Shown one piece after another: positions 16,990 through 25,431 of a stretch of 64,000 nt of DNA (its first letter is position 1; each line of letters opens with the position of its first letter). The position numbers were made by a program, and so were the translations under genes. The stretch is from Streptomyces sp. CB02261 (GTDB lineage: Bacteria; Actinomycetota; Actinomycetes; Streptomycetales; Streptomycetaceae), in contig NZ_LIVX01000012.1 in the NCBI RefSeq assembly GCF_001905665.1, positions 62,001 through 126,000 on the forward strand. Reading direction: 5' to 3'. A model generated the notes under the pieces. The model saw nothing but the letters and a program-made list of their open reading frames with translations. It did no database searches and was not told where the DNA came from.

Positions 16990-18138
16990 ATGGTCACTCC
17001 AAACCCCAGTGGAGACAGAGAGAAGGTCGTCTCCAAGCTGCCGTCCTGGCTTCGTCAGGACTTGAAGGTTCGCGCCGCCGAACTTGGCGTCGACATCCAG
17101 GACGCCGCGTCTGAGGGAATCTCGGCGTGGCACTCGGCCGACGCCGACTACTCCCCCATCGACACGGCCGGCTCAACGTCGTTCTCCACCTGGCTCCCGC
17201 CCGGGCAGTGGGACGAGCTCAAGAGCACGTGCAACGAGCGAGGTATCCCGTTCGTACAGGGCCTTGCTCAGTCCATTCAGTTGTGGCTGGACACGCATCC
17301 CTCCCCCAGGCACCGCCCGGTCACCGGTATCGCACAGCGAAAGATCGTCATCAACCAGAAGGGCGGCGTGGGAAAGACGGCTGTCGCCGCAGGCATCGCC
17401 TCCGCCCTGGCTGAGGACGGGATGTCCGTCCTCCTGGTCGACTACGACCCGCAGGGACACCTCAGCGATCAGCTCGGGGTAGGGCAGATCGCTCCTGGAG
17501 CAGACAGCCTTGTGCTGCACATGTGCGGGGAGGCGAGAGGCAACCTGCGAGACCTTGTGGTCACCATCGAGGAGCCCCGGTTCGGCAAGCGCCTGCACGT
17601 GCTGCCCGCCTGTCCCGACGGCTTCCTCCTCGACGCCAAGATCGCTGTCGCCCGGATGCGAAACAAGGAGGCCGCGCTGGAACGTGCCCTTGAGCCGCTG
17701 GAGAAGGACTTCGACGCCATCGTCGTCGATTGTCCGCCCAGCTTGGGCATGGCCACCGACGCGGCCATCTATTACGGCCGCCGCCGCCAGGGTGAAGGCG
17801 AGGGGATCTCCGGGATGGTCATCCCGGTGCTCGCTGAAGACTCATCAGCAACCGCTTACGCCATGCTGGCAGACCAGATCGAGTCTCTGCGAGACGACCT
17901 CAGCCTGGACATCGAGTATCTCGGCCTGGTCGTCAACCTCTACGACAGCCGACGCGGCTTCGTCGCGACCTCCTCCCTGCAGGAATGGCGTGAGCTTGGC
18001 GACCCGCGCGTCCTTGCTGTCATCGGTGACCTGAAAGAGCAGCGGGAGGCCGTGCGCATGCACCGTCCCCTGCTGGCGTACGCGCCGCACAGCGATCAGT
18101 CGGAGATCATGCGGCAGATCGCCAGGGAGATCTCATGA
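16990..18138 (+). CDS. parA: ParA-type partition ATPase with N-terminal DNA-binding-like extension
   Basis: The protein has 382 residues. Residues 1-110 hold two repeated segments (LPSWLRQDLKVRAAELGVDI; LPPGQWDELKSTCNERGIPF) that look like ribbon- or helix-type DNA-binding units. The ParA/MinD ATPase follows: deviant Walker A KIVINQKGGVGKTAVAAGIA near 118-135, switch I VDYDPQGHLS near 153, and Walker B DAIVVDCPPSLGMATD near 240. ParA moves ParB-DNA complexes on the nucleoid. The ATG at 16990 has no obvious ribosome binding site, and TTAGTAAG lies just upstream, so a leaderless transcript is possible. The stop overlaps parB (ATGA). Confidence 0.92.
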   Translation: MVTPNPSGDREKVVSKLPSWLRQDLKVRAAELGVDIQDAASEGISAWHSADADYSPIDTAGSTSFSTWLPPGQWDELKSTCNERGIPFVQGLAQSIQLWLDTHPSPRHRPVTGIAQRKIVINQKGGVGKTAVAAGIASALAEDGMSVLLVDYDPQGHLSDQLGVGQIAPGADSLVLHMCGEARGNLRDLVVTIEEPRFGKRLHVLPACPDGFLLDAKIAVARMRNKEAALERALEPLEKDFDAIVVDCPPSLGMATDAAIYYGRRRQGEGEGISGMVIPVLAEDSSATAYAMLADQIESLRDDLSLDIEYLGLVVNLYDSRRGFVATSSLQEWRELGDPRVLAVIGDLKEQREAVRMHRPLLAYAPHSDQSEIMRQIAREIS

Positions 18139-19199
18139 GCAAGCGAGACCAGCTCGGGGCATCTTCGTCTTTCGCTCGCGCGAGCCAGGCACGCAGTGTG
18201 CGACGGCAGCTGACCGATGCCGCTTTCGGCGGAGACCCGACCGTATTGGACCTGGCCCTCATCAGCGGTAACCCCGACAACCCGCGGGAAGCCCTGGGCG
18301 ATGTATCCGGTATGGCCTCCAGTCTCCTGGAAGTGGGCCAGATCCAGGCAATCACTGTCGCGTCCGTCGAGGCCTATCTCCGTGACCGGCCTGAGCGAGC
18401 CTCAGAGCTGGAACCCGGTGCCGAGTACGTCGTCATCGACGGCCACCGCCGCTTGGCCGGCGCCAAAGAGGCAAACCTCACTTCGATCAAGGTCACCGTC
18501 GACGACGCCCGCGTCTCCACCGACGAGGTCCTGCTGGAGTCCGCCTTCGTCGCCAACGCTCAGCGGGAGAATCTCTCCGACCTGGAGGAGGCTCAAGCCC
18601 TCAAGACGCTGGTCAAGTTCTACGGCTCTCAGCACAAGGCCGCAAAGCGTCTCGGCGTAAGTCAGCCGTACATCTCGCAACGCCTGTCTCTCCTCGAGCT
18701 CGAACCGCAGCTGCAGGCCGACCTCGAAGCGGGACTGCGGAAGGTCGAGCACGTTCGCGGACTTGGCAAGCTCTCCCCTGCCGAGCAGCGCGCTACGGCA
18801 GACGCCAGAGCCAGGCAGGCCCAGGAGAACCGACAGAGGCGCAATCCCCCGGCCTCCCCCGCCGCACCCCTGAACGCTGGTGGCAACGCCGCAACCACCA
18901 ACGAACAGATCAACCGCTTCGGAACAGAGCAGCCGAACAGTGATAACGGCGTTATCGCCGGCTCGAGCCTGGACAACTCCGCTGAGGCAGGGCCTCACAC
19001 TGATTACGGCGTTATCGACGGACACCTGGTGGCATCCACGGAGCGACCCGACACAGCTCCAGCAGCGGCAGACCGAGACGGTGCGAATGCTGCATCCAGT
19101 CTTCCGTGGCATAACCCCCAGGCCCTCAACCGACTGGCACGCCAGCACATGTCCCATGAGGACCGCCAAACTCTGGCGAAGCTGCTCACTGAGGACTGA
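18135..19199 (+). CDS. parB: ParB-type partition protein
   Basis: The protein has 354 residues, with an ATGA overlap to parA. The ParB/Srx N-terminal domain includes YVVIDGHRRLAGAKEANLTS near residues 96-115 (a variant of the G-x-R-R nucleotide-binding box) and FVANAQRENLSDLEEAQALK near 137-156. The helix-turn-helix KAAKRLGVSQPYISQRLSLL lies near 172-191. The C-terminal third is Ala/Pro/Asn-rich linker with a short terminal helix. ParB would bind the palindromes found inside its own gene and downstream. It spreads along DNA and is segregated by ParA. Confidence 0.92.
   Translation: MSKRDQLGASSSFARASQARSVRRQLTDAAFGGDPTVLDLALISGNPDNPREALGDVSGMASSLLEVGQIQAITVASVEAYLRDRPERASELEPGAEYVVIDGHRRLAGAKEANLTSIKVTVDDARVSTDEVLLESAFVANAQRENLSDLEEAQALKTLVKFYGSQHKAAKRLGVSQPYISQRLSLLELEPQLQADLEAGLRKVEHVRGLGKLSPAEQRATADARARQAQENRQRRNPPASPAAPLNAGGNAATTNEQINRFGTEQPNSDNGVIAGSSLDNSAEAGPHTDYGVIDGHLVASTERPDTAPAAADRDGANAASSLPWHNPQALNRLARQHMSHEDRQTLAKLLTED
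18942..18956. promoter_or_regulatory. parS-like palindrome inside parB
   Basis: GATAACGGCGTTATC is a palindrome with a single central base. It shares its core with the downstream cluster at 20956-21530. Being embedded in the low-complexity C-terminal coding region of parB, it may be a ParB binding site. Confidence 0.6.
19002..19016. promoter_or_regulatory. Second parS-like palindrome inside parB
   Basis: GATTACGGCGTTATC lies exactly 60 bp after the first intragenic site and has the same symmetric GATWACG-N-CGTTATC form. The 60-bp spacing is close to an integral number of helical turns. Confidence 0.6.
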
Positions 19200-19209
19200 C
19201 GCCGAAGCC

Positions 19210-19250
19210 GGGCGGCCCTGTCTCCCCACGTTCCTGAGACACGGCCGCCC
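19210..19250 (+). terminator. Terminator after parAB
   Basis: GGGCGGCC (19210-19217) pairs with GGCCGCCC (19243-19250), and inside it TGTCTC pairs with GAGACA across one mismatch. This makes a long hairpin 11 bp after the parB stop. A TTTTT run occurs slightly further on at 19266. Confidence 0.7.
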
Positions 19251-19325
19251 ATCGTGGGCTGGATCTTTTTAAACCGCAGCCGGAAACCAGGCTGACGCTT
19301 GAGACTGAACGGGAGGGGATCGCGG

Positions 19326-20810
19326 GTGGCCGCGGTGCAGCTGACACGCACGCACAAGATTCTGATCGGTGTGGTGGTCGCCGGCGCGGTCGTCATCGCT
19401 GGCATCGGGTTCGCCGGCTCCTACACAGCCGTACGCGAACTCGCCGTGCAGAAGGACTTCGGTGACTTCTCGTACTTCTTCCCCATCGGCATCGACGCCG
19501 GCATCTGCGTCCTGCTGGCCCTGGACCTGCTCCTGACATGGATCCGGATCCCGTTCCCCCTGCTGAGGCAGACAGCCTGGCTCCTGACCGCAGCCACAAT
19601 CGCGTTCAACGGAGCGGCGGCGTGGCCCGACCCCCTGGGCGTCGGTATGCACGCCGTCATTCCGGTGCTGTTCGTCGTGACCGTTGAAGCAGCCCGGCAC
19701 GCAGTGGGCCGCATCGCTGACATCACGGCAGACAAGCACATGGAGGGCGTTCGGATCACCCGCTGGCTCCTGTCTCCGCTGCCCACGTTCCGTCTTTGGC
19801 GCAGGATGAAACTCTGGGAGATCCGCTCCTATGAACGCGTGATCAAGTTGGAGCAGTACCGCCTCGTCTACGAGGCTCAGCTTCAAGCCCAGTACGGTCG
19901 CAACTGGAGGCGCAAAGCCCCAGTCGAGTCACTGATGCCGCTGCGACTCGCCAAGTACGGCGTCCCGCTTACGGAGACCGCTCCGCACGTCCTTGAGGAA
20001 GCCGGTCTGAAGCTGGGCTCCTCCATGGCGATGGAGGCCCAAAGCGACAAGCACATGGCCGACATACCTACGGCCGATGAGCACCAACGGGGGTTGGACT
20101 CCGGACCGAGTGGAACTGCCGGGCACGCGGAACGCCAAGCCGGCGGGGAAGTCCATGATGAGCTCGCGGCGGCCACGCAGCAGGACGTCACCGCCGTCGG
20201 CCACGCGGTTGCGGCGCAAGTGACCGATGGCCCGCCAGCAGCACCGGCTATGACCGATGACCGAGCATCCGCAGTTGACGAGCACGGCGTCCATCCCGAC
20301 TCCCTGGACGTCATGAAGCACTCGGTCTCCGAGCCGCACCCGTTCTTCGAGCCGTCCACGCCGCAGGCCTTCTCCACCCCGCCAGCCTCAACCGTTCCCG
20401 AGCAGCATTTCCGTGAGCCAGTGCCGACTGCGCCGACAGTAGGCAAACAGCGGGAAGCCGGGGGAATAGCAGTACAGACCTCCCTGGATCTTCCCCCGAC
20501 TCAATCGGAACCGACACTCGGCTCGCCCACCTGGGGGCCCACCGATCCCGGCACTGCAACGGCTGCCGCTCCATTGCTGGAGCAGACCGACGAGCCGGAG
20601 GTGACCTCCGTGCAGCAGGAAGTCGAGGCCGTCGCGGCATGGCTCGCCGAGGCAGAGGAAACAGGGGAGAGGCTCTCTGGCGCCGAAGTCGCCCGCCGCC
20701 TCAATGTGTCCCCCCGCACCGGCCAACGCCGCCTCGACAAGGCCACCGCATACCTGACGGAGCAGCGCCGGACTCAGGGCCGCGCACATCTCCGGTCCGT
20801 CCGTAGCTGA
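19326..20810 (+). CDS. DUF2637 Spd-like membrane protein with C-terminal HTH
   Basis: I choose GTG 19326, eight bases after GGGAGGGG, over a TTG at 19299. The protein has 494 residues. Residues 1-130 carry four hydrophobic segments (for example ILIGVVVAGAVVIAGIGFAG; AGICVLLALDLLLTW; AVIPVLFVVTVEAA), the pattern of DUF2637. A charged segment LWRRMKLWEIRSYERVIKLE follows. The middle, about 230-430, is low-complexity Pro/Thr/Glu. The C-terminus has a helix-turn-helix (GAEVARRLNVSPRTGQRRL). DUF2637 proteins are linked to intramycelial plasmid spread (Spd) in Streptomyces. It probably sits in the membrane with cytosolic DNA-binding tail. It lies directly downstream of parAB. Confidence 0.8.
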   Translation: MAAVQLTRTHKILIGVVVAGAVVIAGIGFAGSYTAVRELAVQKDFGDFSYFFPIGIDAGICVLLALDLLLTWIRIPFPLLRQTAWLLTAATIAFNGAAAWPDPLGVGMHAVIPVLFVVTVEAARHAVGRIADITADKHMEGVRITRWLLSPLPTFRLWRRMKLWEIRSYERVIKLEQYRLVYEAQLQAQYGRNWRRKAPVESLMPLRLAKYGVPLTETAPHVLEEAGLKLGSSMAMEAQSDKHMADIPTADEHQRGLDSGPSGTAGHAERQAGGEVHDELAAATQQDVTAVGHAVAAQVTDGPPAAPAMTDDRASAVDEHGVHPDSLDVMKHSVSEPHPFFEPSTPQAFSTPPASTVPEQHFREPVPTAPTVGKQREAGGIAVQTSLDLPPTQSEPTLGSPTWGPTDPGTATAAAPLLEQTDEPEVTSVQQEVEAVAAWLAEAEETGERLSGAEVARRLNVSPRTGQRRLDKATAYLTEQRRTQGRAHLRSVRS

Positions 20811-20826
20811 CCGTCCGTATCTCCCT

Positions 20827-21637
20827 CAGTGGCCGATGACCGATCCTGGGCATCGGCCACTGCCATGTCCCTCTTCGCGCTCACTCTGACCGCGGCGCAG
20901 AATGGCCGATGCATGCGGCACCGATCAGCTCCCCCGTGGCCGATGGCTGATCCTCGGTGATTACGCCGTAATCACCAGTCACCTGCTCTCGGTGGGATCA
21001 CTGAGCGCGCTGGTGATAACGGCGTAATCACCACAGCACAGTTCGGGGGAGTGAGCCACGCGCACCTCCGGTCCGCACGCGAGGCCGACCGCTCCGCCTC
21101 CCTCAGTGGCCGATGGCCGTTCCTGGGCATCGGCCACTGCCATGTCTGTCTCCGCGCGACCCTGACCGTCACACCTGACGGCCGGTACCGATCACTGTCC
21201 CTGTGGCCGATGACGGATCCTCGTTCAGCGCGTCGGTGATAACGGCGTAATCAGCACAGCTCGTGAAGTGGGGGAGTAGGCCGCACGAACCTCCGGTCCC
21301 CGAAGCTGACCACCCATACTCCCTCAGTGGCCGATGACCGATCCTGGGCATCGGCCACCGCCATGTCCGTCTGAGCACGCCCCCTGACCGCCACCCAGAA
21401 TGGCCGATGCATGCGGCACCGATCAGCTCCCCCGTGGCCGATGACCGATCGCCGGTGATAACGCCGTAATCACCAAGCCTCGGCTGTCGATGGGATCGCT
21501 CCGCGCGCCGGTGATAACGGCGTAATCACCACAGCCCGTGGAGCCGGGGGAGTGGGCCGCGCGCACCTCCGGCTCGCACGAAGCTGACCGCCCAGACATT
21601 CCTCAGTGGCCGAGGACCGATCCTGGACATCGGCCAC
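20827..21637. repeat. Repeated modules with TGGCCGATG/CATCGGCCA dyads
   Basis: A dyad with arms GTGGCCGATG and CATCGGCCAC and a 12-14 base centre occurs at about 20827-20862, 21104-21139, 21325-21359 and 21604-21637. Three modules of roughly 220-280 bp start at these dyads. They share further blocks, such as AATGGCCGATGCATGCGGCA at about 20904 and 21399, the parS-like palindromes, and a GGGGGAGTGRGCC block near each module end. The layout looks like tandem duplication of a regulatory or partition unit. No protein-coding frame explains the conservation. Confidence 0.75.
20956..21530. promoter_or_regulatory. parS: Cluster of five parS-like palindromes
   Basis: Five 21-bp near-perfect palindromes with core GTGATWACGSCGTWATCAC occur at 20956-20976, 21012-21032, 21235-21255 (one arm imperfect), 21454-21474 and 21510-21530. 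They come as two pairs, each 56 bp apart start to start, plus one single. The two palindromes within parB share the inner core. Clustered odd-length palindromes next to parAB are what ParB-binding centromere sites look like. The assignment as parS is inference. Confidence 0.7.
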
Positions 21638-21931
21638 CGCCATGTCTCGAGGTTCATCGGCCAGGGCCGGCTGCACCTTCGTTCGCTAGGGCTCGCGCTG
21701 CCGGAACGTGCCCTTCGGGGGCCGTACCCGGCGATCGGTCATGGGCGCTAGCTGCCTCGGGCATCCGTCCGGCCGTGGCCGATCGGTACGTGGGTCGGGC
21801 TGTGGCCGATGGCCGGAGGCGCCCGTGGCCGATGCCGGGCACGGTGGGCTGTGGCCGATCCAGGCCGCATCGGCCACCGGTCATGACCGACCCTTGGCCT
21901 TCCGGTCACCCGCCCGCATCCTGGGCCCGGT

Positions 21932-22140
21932 CTCCCCTGGGCAAGCCTCGGCCCTCGCTTCGCGAGGCTTGCCCAGGGGAGCGGGAGGCTTGCCCAGGTT
22001 GCACGGATCGGCCACAAGGTGGCTTGCCCGACCCCCCGGCAGGCTTGCCCAGGCGGTCACATGAGGCTTGCCCAGGCGGCGGGCAAGCTTTCCAGCTGGG
22101 CTTTTCGGGCGCTGGGCAAGCCTTCGGGCAAGCCGGTCTG
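21932..22140. repeat. GGGCAAGC/GCTTGCCC iteron-like cluster
   Basis: A perfect 19-bp inverted repeat, with arms CTCCCCTGGGCAAGCCTCG at 21932-21950 and its complement at 21963-21981, opens the cluster. Further copies of GGCTTGCCC or GGGCAAGC follow at about 21987, 22020, 22043, 22065, 22083, 22116 and 22128, in both orientations. This ends 40 bp before the first transfer gene. It could be an origin or, more likely, an operator or upstream control region for the transfer operon. Confidence 0.65.
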
Positions 22141-22179
22141 AGGAGTGTGTACGGCACGAGATCCGAAAGGAGACGTGCC

Positions 22180-23070
22180 GTGCACGACGCTTCGCACCCC
22201 GCCGCCGGCGGCGGGTACTTCGACCGGCTGGATGCCGACTGGGCCGCGCTGCGCGCGGACCCCGCCCTCCGCCAGGCGGTGACCGACTGGGTGGCCGATG
22301 GCCATTTGACCGATGGCATCGCGGCCGTGACCGATTCCTGGGCCGGCTCCCTGACGCCCGAGCAGCTACTTGCCGCGCTCCGTCCGACCGGCGGCGTGAC
22401 CGATGCGCTGACCGATGCCGTCTTGCGTGCCCTCCTCCAGCGCGCCGCCGGGCGTGACCGATCGGCCGTCCTCGCCGGCCGCGTCATCGTCCAGGCGATG
22501 CTCCCCGCCGCCGTCCGCATCACCCGCGGACAGGTCCGTGCCACCGGCGGCCGCACCCGCGACGCCGTCGGTCACGTGACCGTGACCGCCCTTTACGAGG
22601 TCGCCCGCTCCGGCCGCATCCACCTCCGCCCCGGCCGGCCGGCCGCCAACCTGGCGCTCGACACGTTGCGCCAGGTCCTGGCCGAGCTCGCCGCCGAGCA
22701 GGGCCCGGTGGGGGAGGACCTCGCGGCTGCGGAGCAGCTCGCCGACCGGTCGCCGGGCCCGTACGAGGTCGCCCGCGCCCGTACCGTGCGCGCGGCCGCC
22801 GTGGAAGCCGGCCTCCATGCGGGCCCGGCCGAAGACGCCGCGACCGCCCCGGCTCGGCTGGAGCTCCTGGAGCTCCTCCTCGACGCGATGCGCGACGGCG
22901 CGCTGTCCACCGCGGACGCGCAGGCACTGGCCTGGCACCACATCAGCGGCGGCATCCCCGACGCCGAGGCCGCGGCCCGCGCCGGGATCACGGACGGCGC
23001 CTGGCAGCGCCGGCGCTCGCGGGCCAGGGCCCGCCTCACGGCTTCCCTCCGGCCCCAGGCCGCGGCATGA
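22180..23070 (+). CDS. Unknown protein with sigma-factor-like HTH, first gene of transfer operon
   Basis: The GTG at 22180 is seven bases after AAAGGAG. The product has 296 residues and is Ala-rich. Its last 60 residues (DAQALAWHHISGGIPDAEAA followed by RAGITDGAWQRRRSRARARL) read like the region-4 HTH of sigma factors. The N-terminal half contains LAGRVIVQAMLPAAVRITRG and is helical. No sigma region-2 motif is seen, so it is more likely a DNA-binding regulator or a replication or transfer accessory protein. The coding sequence itself contains repeated TGACCGAT/TGGCCGAT octamers, continuous with the non-coding repeats upstream. The stop overlaps the next start (ATGA). Confidence 0.6.
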   Translation: MHDASHPAAGGGYFDRLDADWAALRADPALRQAVTDWVADGHLTDGIAAVTDSWAGSLTPEQLLAALRPTGGVTDALTDAVLRALLQRAAGRDRSAVLAGRVIVQAMLPAAVRITRGQVRATGGRTRDAVGHVTVTALYEVARSGRIHLRPGRPAANLALDTLRQVLAELAAEQGPVGEDLAAAEQLADRSPGPYEVARARTVRAAAVEAGLHAGPAEDAATAPARLELLELLLDAMRDGALSTADAQALAWHHISGGIPDAEAAARAGITDGAWQRRRSRARARLTASLRPQAAA

Positions 23071-23390
23071 ACCAGACCCCCGCCCCGGCCACCGTCCGCT
23101 CCCCCCTTTGGAGATGCGTCTTGACCACACCCGCCGCCTCGACGTCACTGGACGCCGATGAGGAGCGCGTCACCCGCGCCCAGCGTCTCCTCATCCACCT
23201 TGGCGCCGCCCTCGTCGCCCACCCCTTCGACACCGGCACCCACGACAAGCTCCGCGCCTTCCTCGACGAGGACGCCGAGCCCGTTCTCGCCTCGCTCGCC
23301 GCACTGAGCCGCCGACCCGAAGCGGAACTCCGCAACCGGATCGCGGAGCTGGCCGGCCACACCCTGCGCGCGGCGGGAGGCACGGCATGA
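23067..23390 (+). CDS. Small unknown protein of transfer operon
   Basis: This 107-residue protein has an ATGA overlap to both neighbours. Residues 30-100 are helical and acidic (LDADEERVTRAQRLLIHLGA; LRAFLDEDAEPVLASLAALS). No membrane segment or catalytic motif is seen. I do not recognise the family. Tight coupling between a DNA-binding-like gene and TcpC suggests a small accessory role in regulation or assembly. Confidence 0.6.
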   Translation: MNQTPAPATVRSPLWRCVLTTPAASTSLDADEERVTRAQRLLIHLGAALVAHPFDTGTHDKLRAFLDEDAEPVLASLAALSRRPEAELRNRIAELAGHTLRAAGGTA

Positions 23391-24499
23391 GCCCCGCCCC
23401 CACCGGCCGCCGGCAGCCTGCCCCATCAGCCGACCCGCACACGCCGACCGTCCATGAAGCCGAGGCCAAGCAGGAGACCGGATGGGTCGGCGGCTGGTCG
23501 ACCGGCGCCCAGGCCAACTCCACGGCGTTGCTGCGCTGGCTCGTCTGGGCCCTGATCGCGCTCGGCCCACTGCTGGGCACGCTCGCCTACCTCTCGGTCC
23601 CCACGACGTCCCCGGCCCCGGCGCCGAAGAACACACCATCCACACCGGCCGCGAGCGGCGGACAGGGCGCGGCGGGCTTCGCGAGCCTCTTCCTCGCCGC
23701 CTATCTGTCCGCCGGGCGCGGCGACGAGCCCGAGCTCGCCGCCTACTACCCGCCGGCCGGCAACCTCCAGCTCGACGGAGTCTCCGGCCGGCGCCGGGGC
23801 GAGCAGCTGACCGTCGTCCGGCTCCGCCAGATCGACACCTCGGTCTGGTCGGTCACAGTCGCAGCCCGCGTCACCGGCGCGACGCCTTCGGCCACGCCAT
23901 CCATGCAACCGGGCGCCTCCTCAAGCCCTGCGACCACGACCGGCGCGCTGCGCTACTTCCAGGTGCCCGTGGCCACGGCGCCCGGCGGCGGGGGAGCGAC
24001 CGCGTACACCGCGCTCGCGCTGCCGGCTGAAGTTGCCGCACCCGAGAGGGCCACGACCCCCGAGCTGGTCTACGGCGCGATGCACCCGGCGCTGCCCACC
24101 GACCCGCGGACCCAGGCCGTCACCAGCTTCCTGACCGCCTACCTCACGAAGGCCGGCGCCGAGCTCGACCGCTACCTGGCCCCCGGCACCCGCCTGACCG
24201 CGCCGTCCCCGGCGCCGTATGCGGGCATCGCGGTGGACCAGTTCGCCGCCGAGGGCGAGTCCGGCGGCGAGCTGGTCGTCTCCGTCCCCGGCGACGGGAC
24301 CACCCTGCGCCTGCTCGTCACCCTCCGGGCCACCGGCCGGGACGGGGTGCGCCTCCCGCTCACCTACGCCCTCACCCTCAAGGCCCGCGCCGACCGCTGG
24401 GAGATCGCCAGCCTCGACGGCGCCCCCGCCCTCACCCCGCCGCCTCCGGCCCCGGTCGCCTCCGGCACACCGGGTCCGGCCACCACCCCCACCTCCTAG
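23387..24499 (+). CDS. TcpC-family conjugal transfer protein (VirB8-like)
   Basis: The protein has 370 residues. A single membrane segment near residues 47-70 (LLRWLVWALIALGPLLGTLA) is followed by a Pro-rich linker. Two related extracytoplasmic domains come next: about 95-225, starting AAGFASLFLAAYLSAGRGDE, and about 245-350, starting TQAVTSFLTAYLTKAGAELD. The doubled 'xxFLxAYL' opening is typical of TcpC, whose two NTF2-like domains resemble VirB8. TcpC anchors the secretion channel to the membrane in Gram-positive conjugation. The start overlaps the upstream gene. A short Pro-rich tail ends the protein. Confidence 0.85.
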   Translation: MSPAPTGRRQPAPSADPHTPTVHEAEAKQETGWVGGWSTGAQANSTALLRWLVWALIALGPLLGTLAYLSVPTTSPAPAPKNTPSTPAASGGQGAAGFASLFLAAYLSAGRGDEPELAAYYPPAGNLQLDGVSGRRRGEQLTVVRLRQIDTSVWSVTVAARVTGATPSATPSMQPGASSSPATTTGALRYFQVPVATAPGGGGATAYTALALPAEVAAPERATTPELVYGAMHPALPTDPRTQAVTSFLTAYLTKAGAELDRYLAPGTRLTAPSPAPYAGIAVDQFAAEGESGGELVVSVPGDGTTLRLLVTLRATGRDGVRLPLTYALTLKARADRWEIASLDGAPALTPPPPAPVASGTPGPATTPTS

Positions 24500-24512
24500 A
24501 AGGAGCACGAGC

Positions 24513-24797
24513 ATGCCTGAAACCATCACGCTGGCCGCCGGCTGGATCCAGACCGGCACCGGCCTCGGCAACGACATCAAGAGCCTGATCTTCAACGTGG
24601 CCATCCCGGTCCTGTGCGGGATCTTCGTGATCGTCGTCGGCTGGAAGACCAAGGCGCCCGGCCCGACGATCATGGCCGTCATCTTCGCCGGCATCGTCTG
24701 GGGCCTGTCCGCGAACATGGGCGCGCTCAAGGACAAGACCACCGAGGACATCACCAACTACAACGGCGGCAACAGTCTGTCCCGGATGGACCAGTGA
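24513..24797 (+). CDS. Small two-TM protein, VirB2/TrbC-like
   Basis: The ATG at 24513 follows AAGGAG. The 94-residue product has two hydrophobic segments, IFNVAIPVLCGIFVIVVGW and IMAVIFAGIVWGLSANM, separated by a short basic loop. Its position between TcpC and a VirB3-like gene suggests a pilin-like (VirB2) channel component. Sequence alone is too short to prove this. The stop overlaps the next GTG (GTGA). Confidence 0.6.
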   Translation: MPETITLAAGWIQTGTGLGNDIKSLIFNVAIPVLCGIFVIVVGWKTKAPGPTIMAVIFAGIVWGLSANMGALKDKTTEDITNYNGGNSLSRMDQ

Positions 24798-25429
24798 GCC
24801 CACACGGCGCCGAGAGCGAGCTGGACGGCGAGCTCATCGGCCGCTGCTACACCAAGGCGCGGCGCGCGCCCCTGGTCCACGGCGTGATCCGGGACGTTAA
24901 CGGCGGCCGGGGGATCCGGCTGCCCGGCGGCCCCTACACCCTGACCCAGCTCGCCGGGATCGTCGGCACTGTCGCCGCCCTGATCCTGACCCGCCCGCTA
25001 TGGGGCGGCCACGGCTGGCTCGACGTCGCCGCCCTCCTGGTCCTGCCCGCCGTGGCCGCGTTCGTACTGCGCCACCTGCACATCGACGGCCGCAACCCCG
25101 CGGCCGCCCTGCTGAGCATCGCCCTGATGCTGGCCGCGCCACGGCGCGGCCAGCTCCGCAGCCGCACCTACCGGCCGGCCCGGCCCACCCGCGGCGACAC
25201 CCGCATCCACCTGCCCGCCGACGAACAGGCCGCCGAAGCCACCATCCCGGCGACACCTGCCGCCGCCGAACCTAAGCCCCTGCCGAAGCAGACCCGGCCC
25301 CGGCCCGCGAGGCCCGCCACCGAGCGGCCGGCATCCGCCGGGCCCTCTGCGCCCTCCGCGCCGGTGGCCTCGGGGGTGCAGGCCCTCCTCGCCCGCCGAG
25401 TCCCCACGACCCGCAGACTGGAGAACTGA
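24794..25429 (+). CDS. VirB3/TcpE-like membrane protein
   Basis: The GTG at 24794 overlaps the preceding stop. The product has 211 residues. Two close hydrophobic segments lie near residues 52-68 (LAGIVGTVAALILTRPLW) and 74-92 (LDVAALLVLPAVAAFVLRHL), and a possible third near 100-112. A long basic and Pro-rich cytoplasmic tail follows. Placement directly before the VirB4-like ATPase is the usual VirB3 position, and TcpE-type proteins have the same shape. The assignment rests on topology and order. Confidence 0.6.
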   Translation: MSPHGAESELDGELIGRCYTKARRAPLVHGVIRDVNGGRGIRLPGGPYTLTQLAGIVGTVAALILTRPLWGGHGWLDVAALLVLPAVAAFVLRHLHIDGRNPAAALLSIALMLAAPRRGQLRSRTYRPARPTRGDTRIHLPADEQAAEATIPATPAAAEPKPLPKQTRPRPARPATERPASAGPSAPSAPVASGVQALLARRVPTTRRLEN

Positions 25430-25431
25430 CG

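Noticed and set aside
20827..21637. Repeats considered as a CRISPR array
   Set aside because: Modules are over 200 bp, contain nested palindromes, and lack regular short repeats with unique spacers; no cas genes are near.
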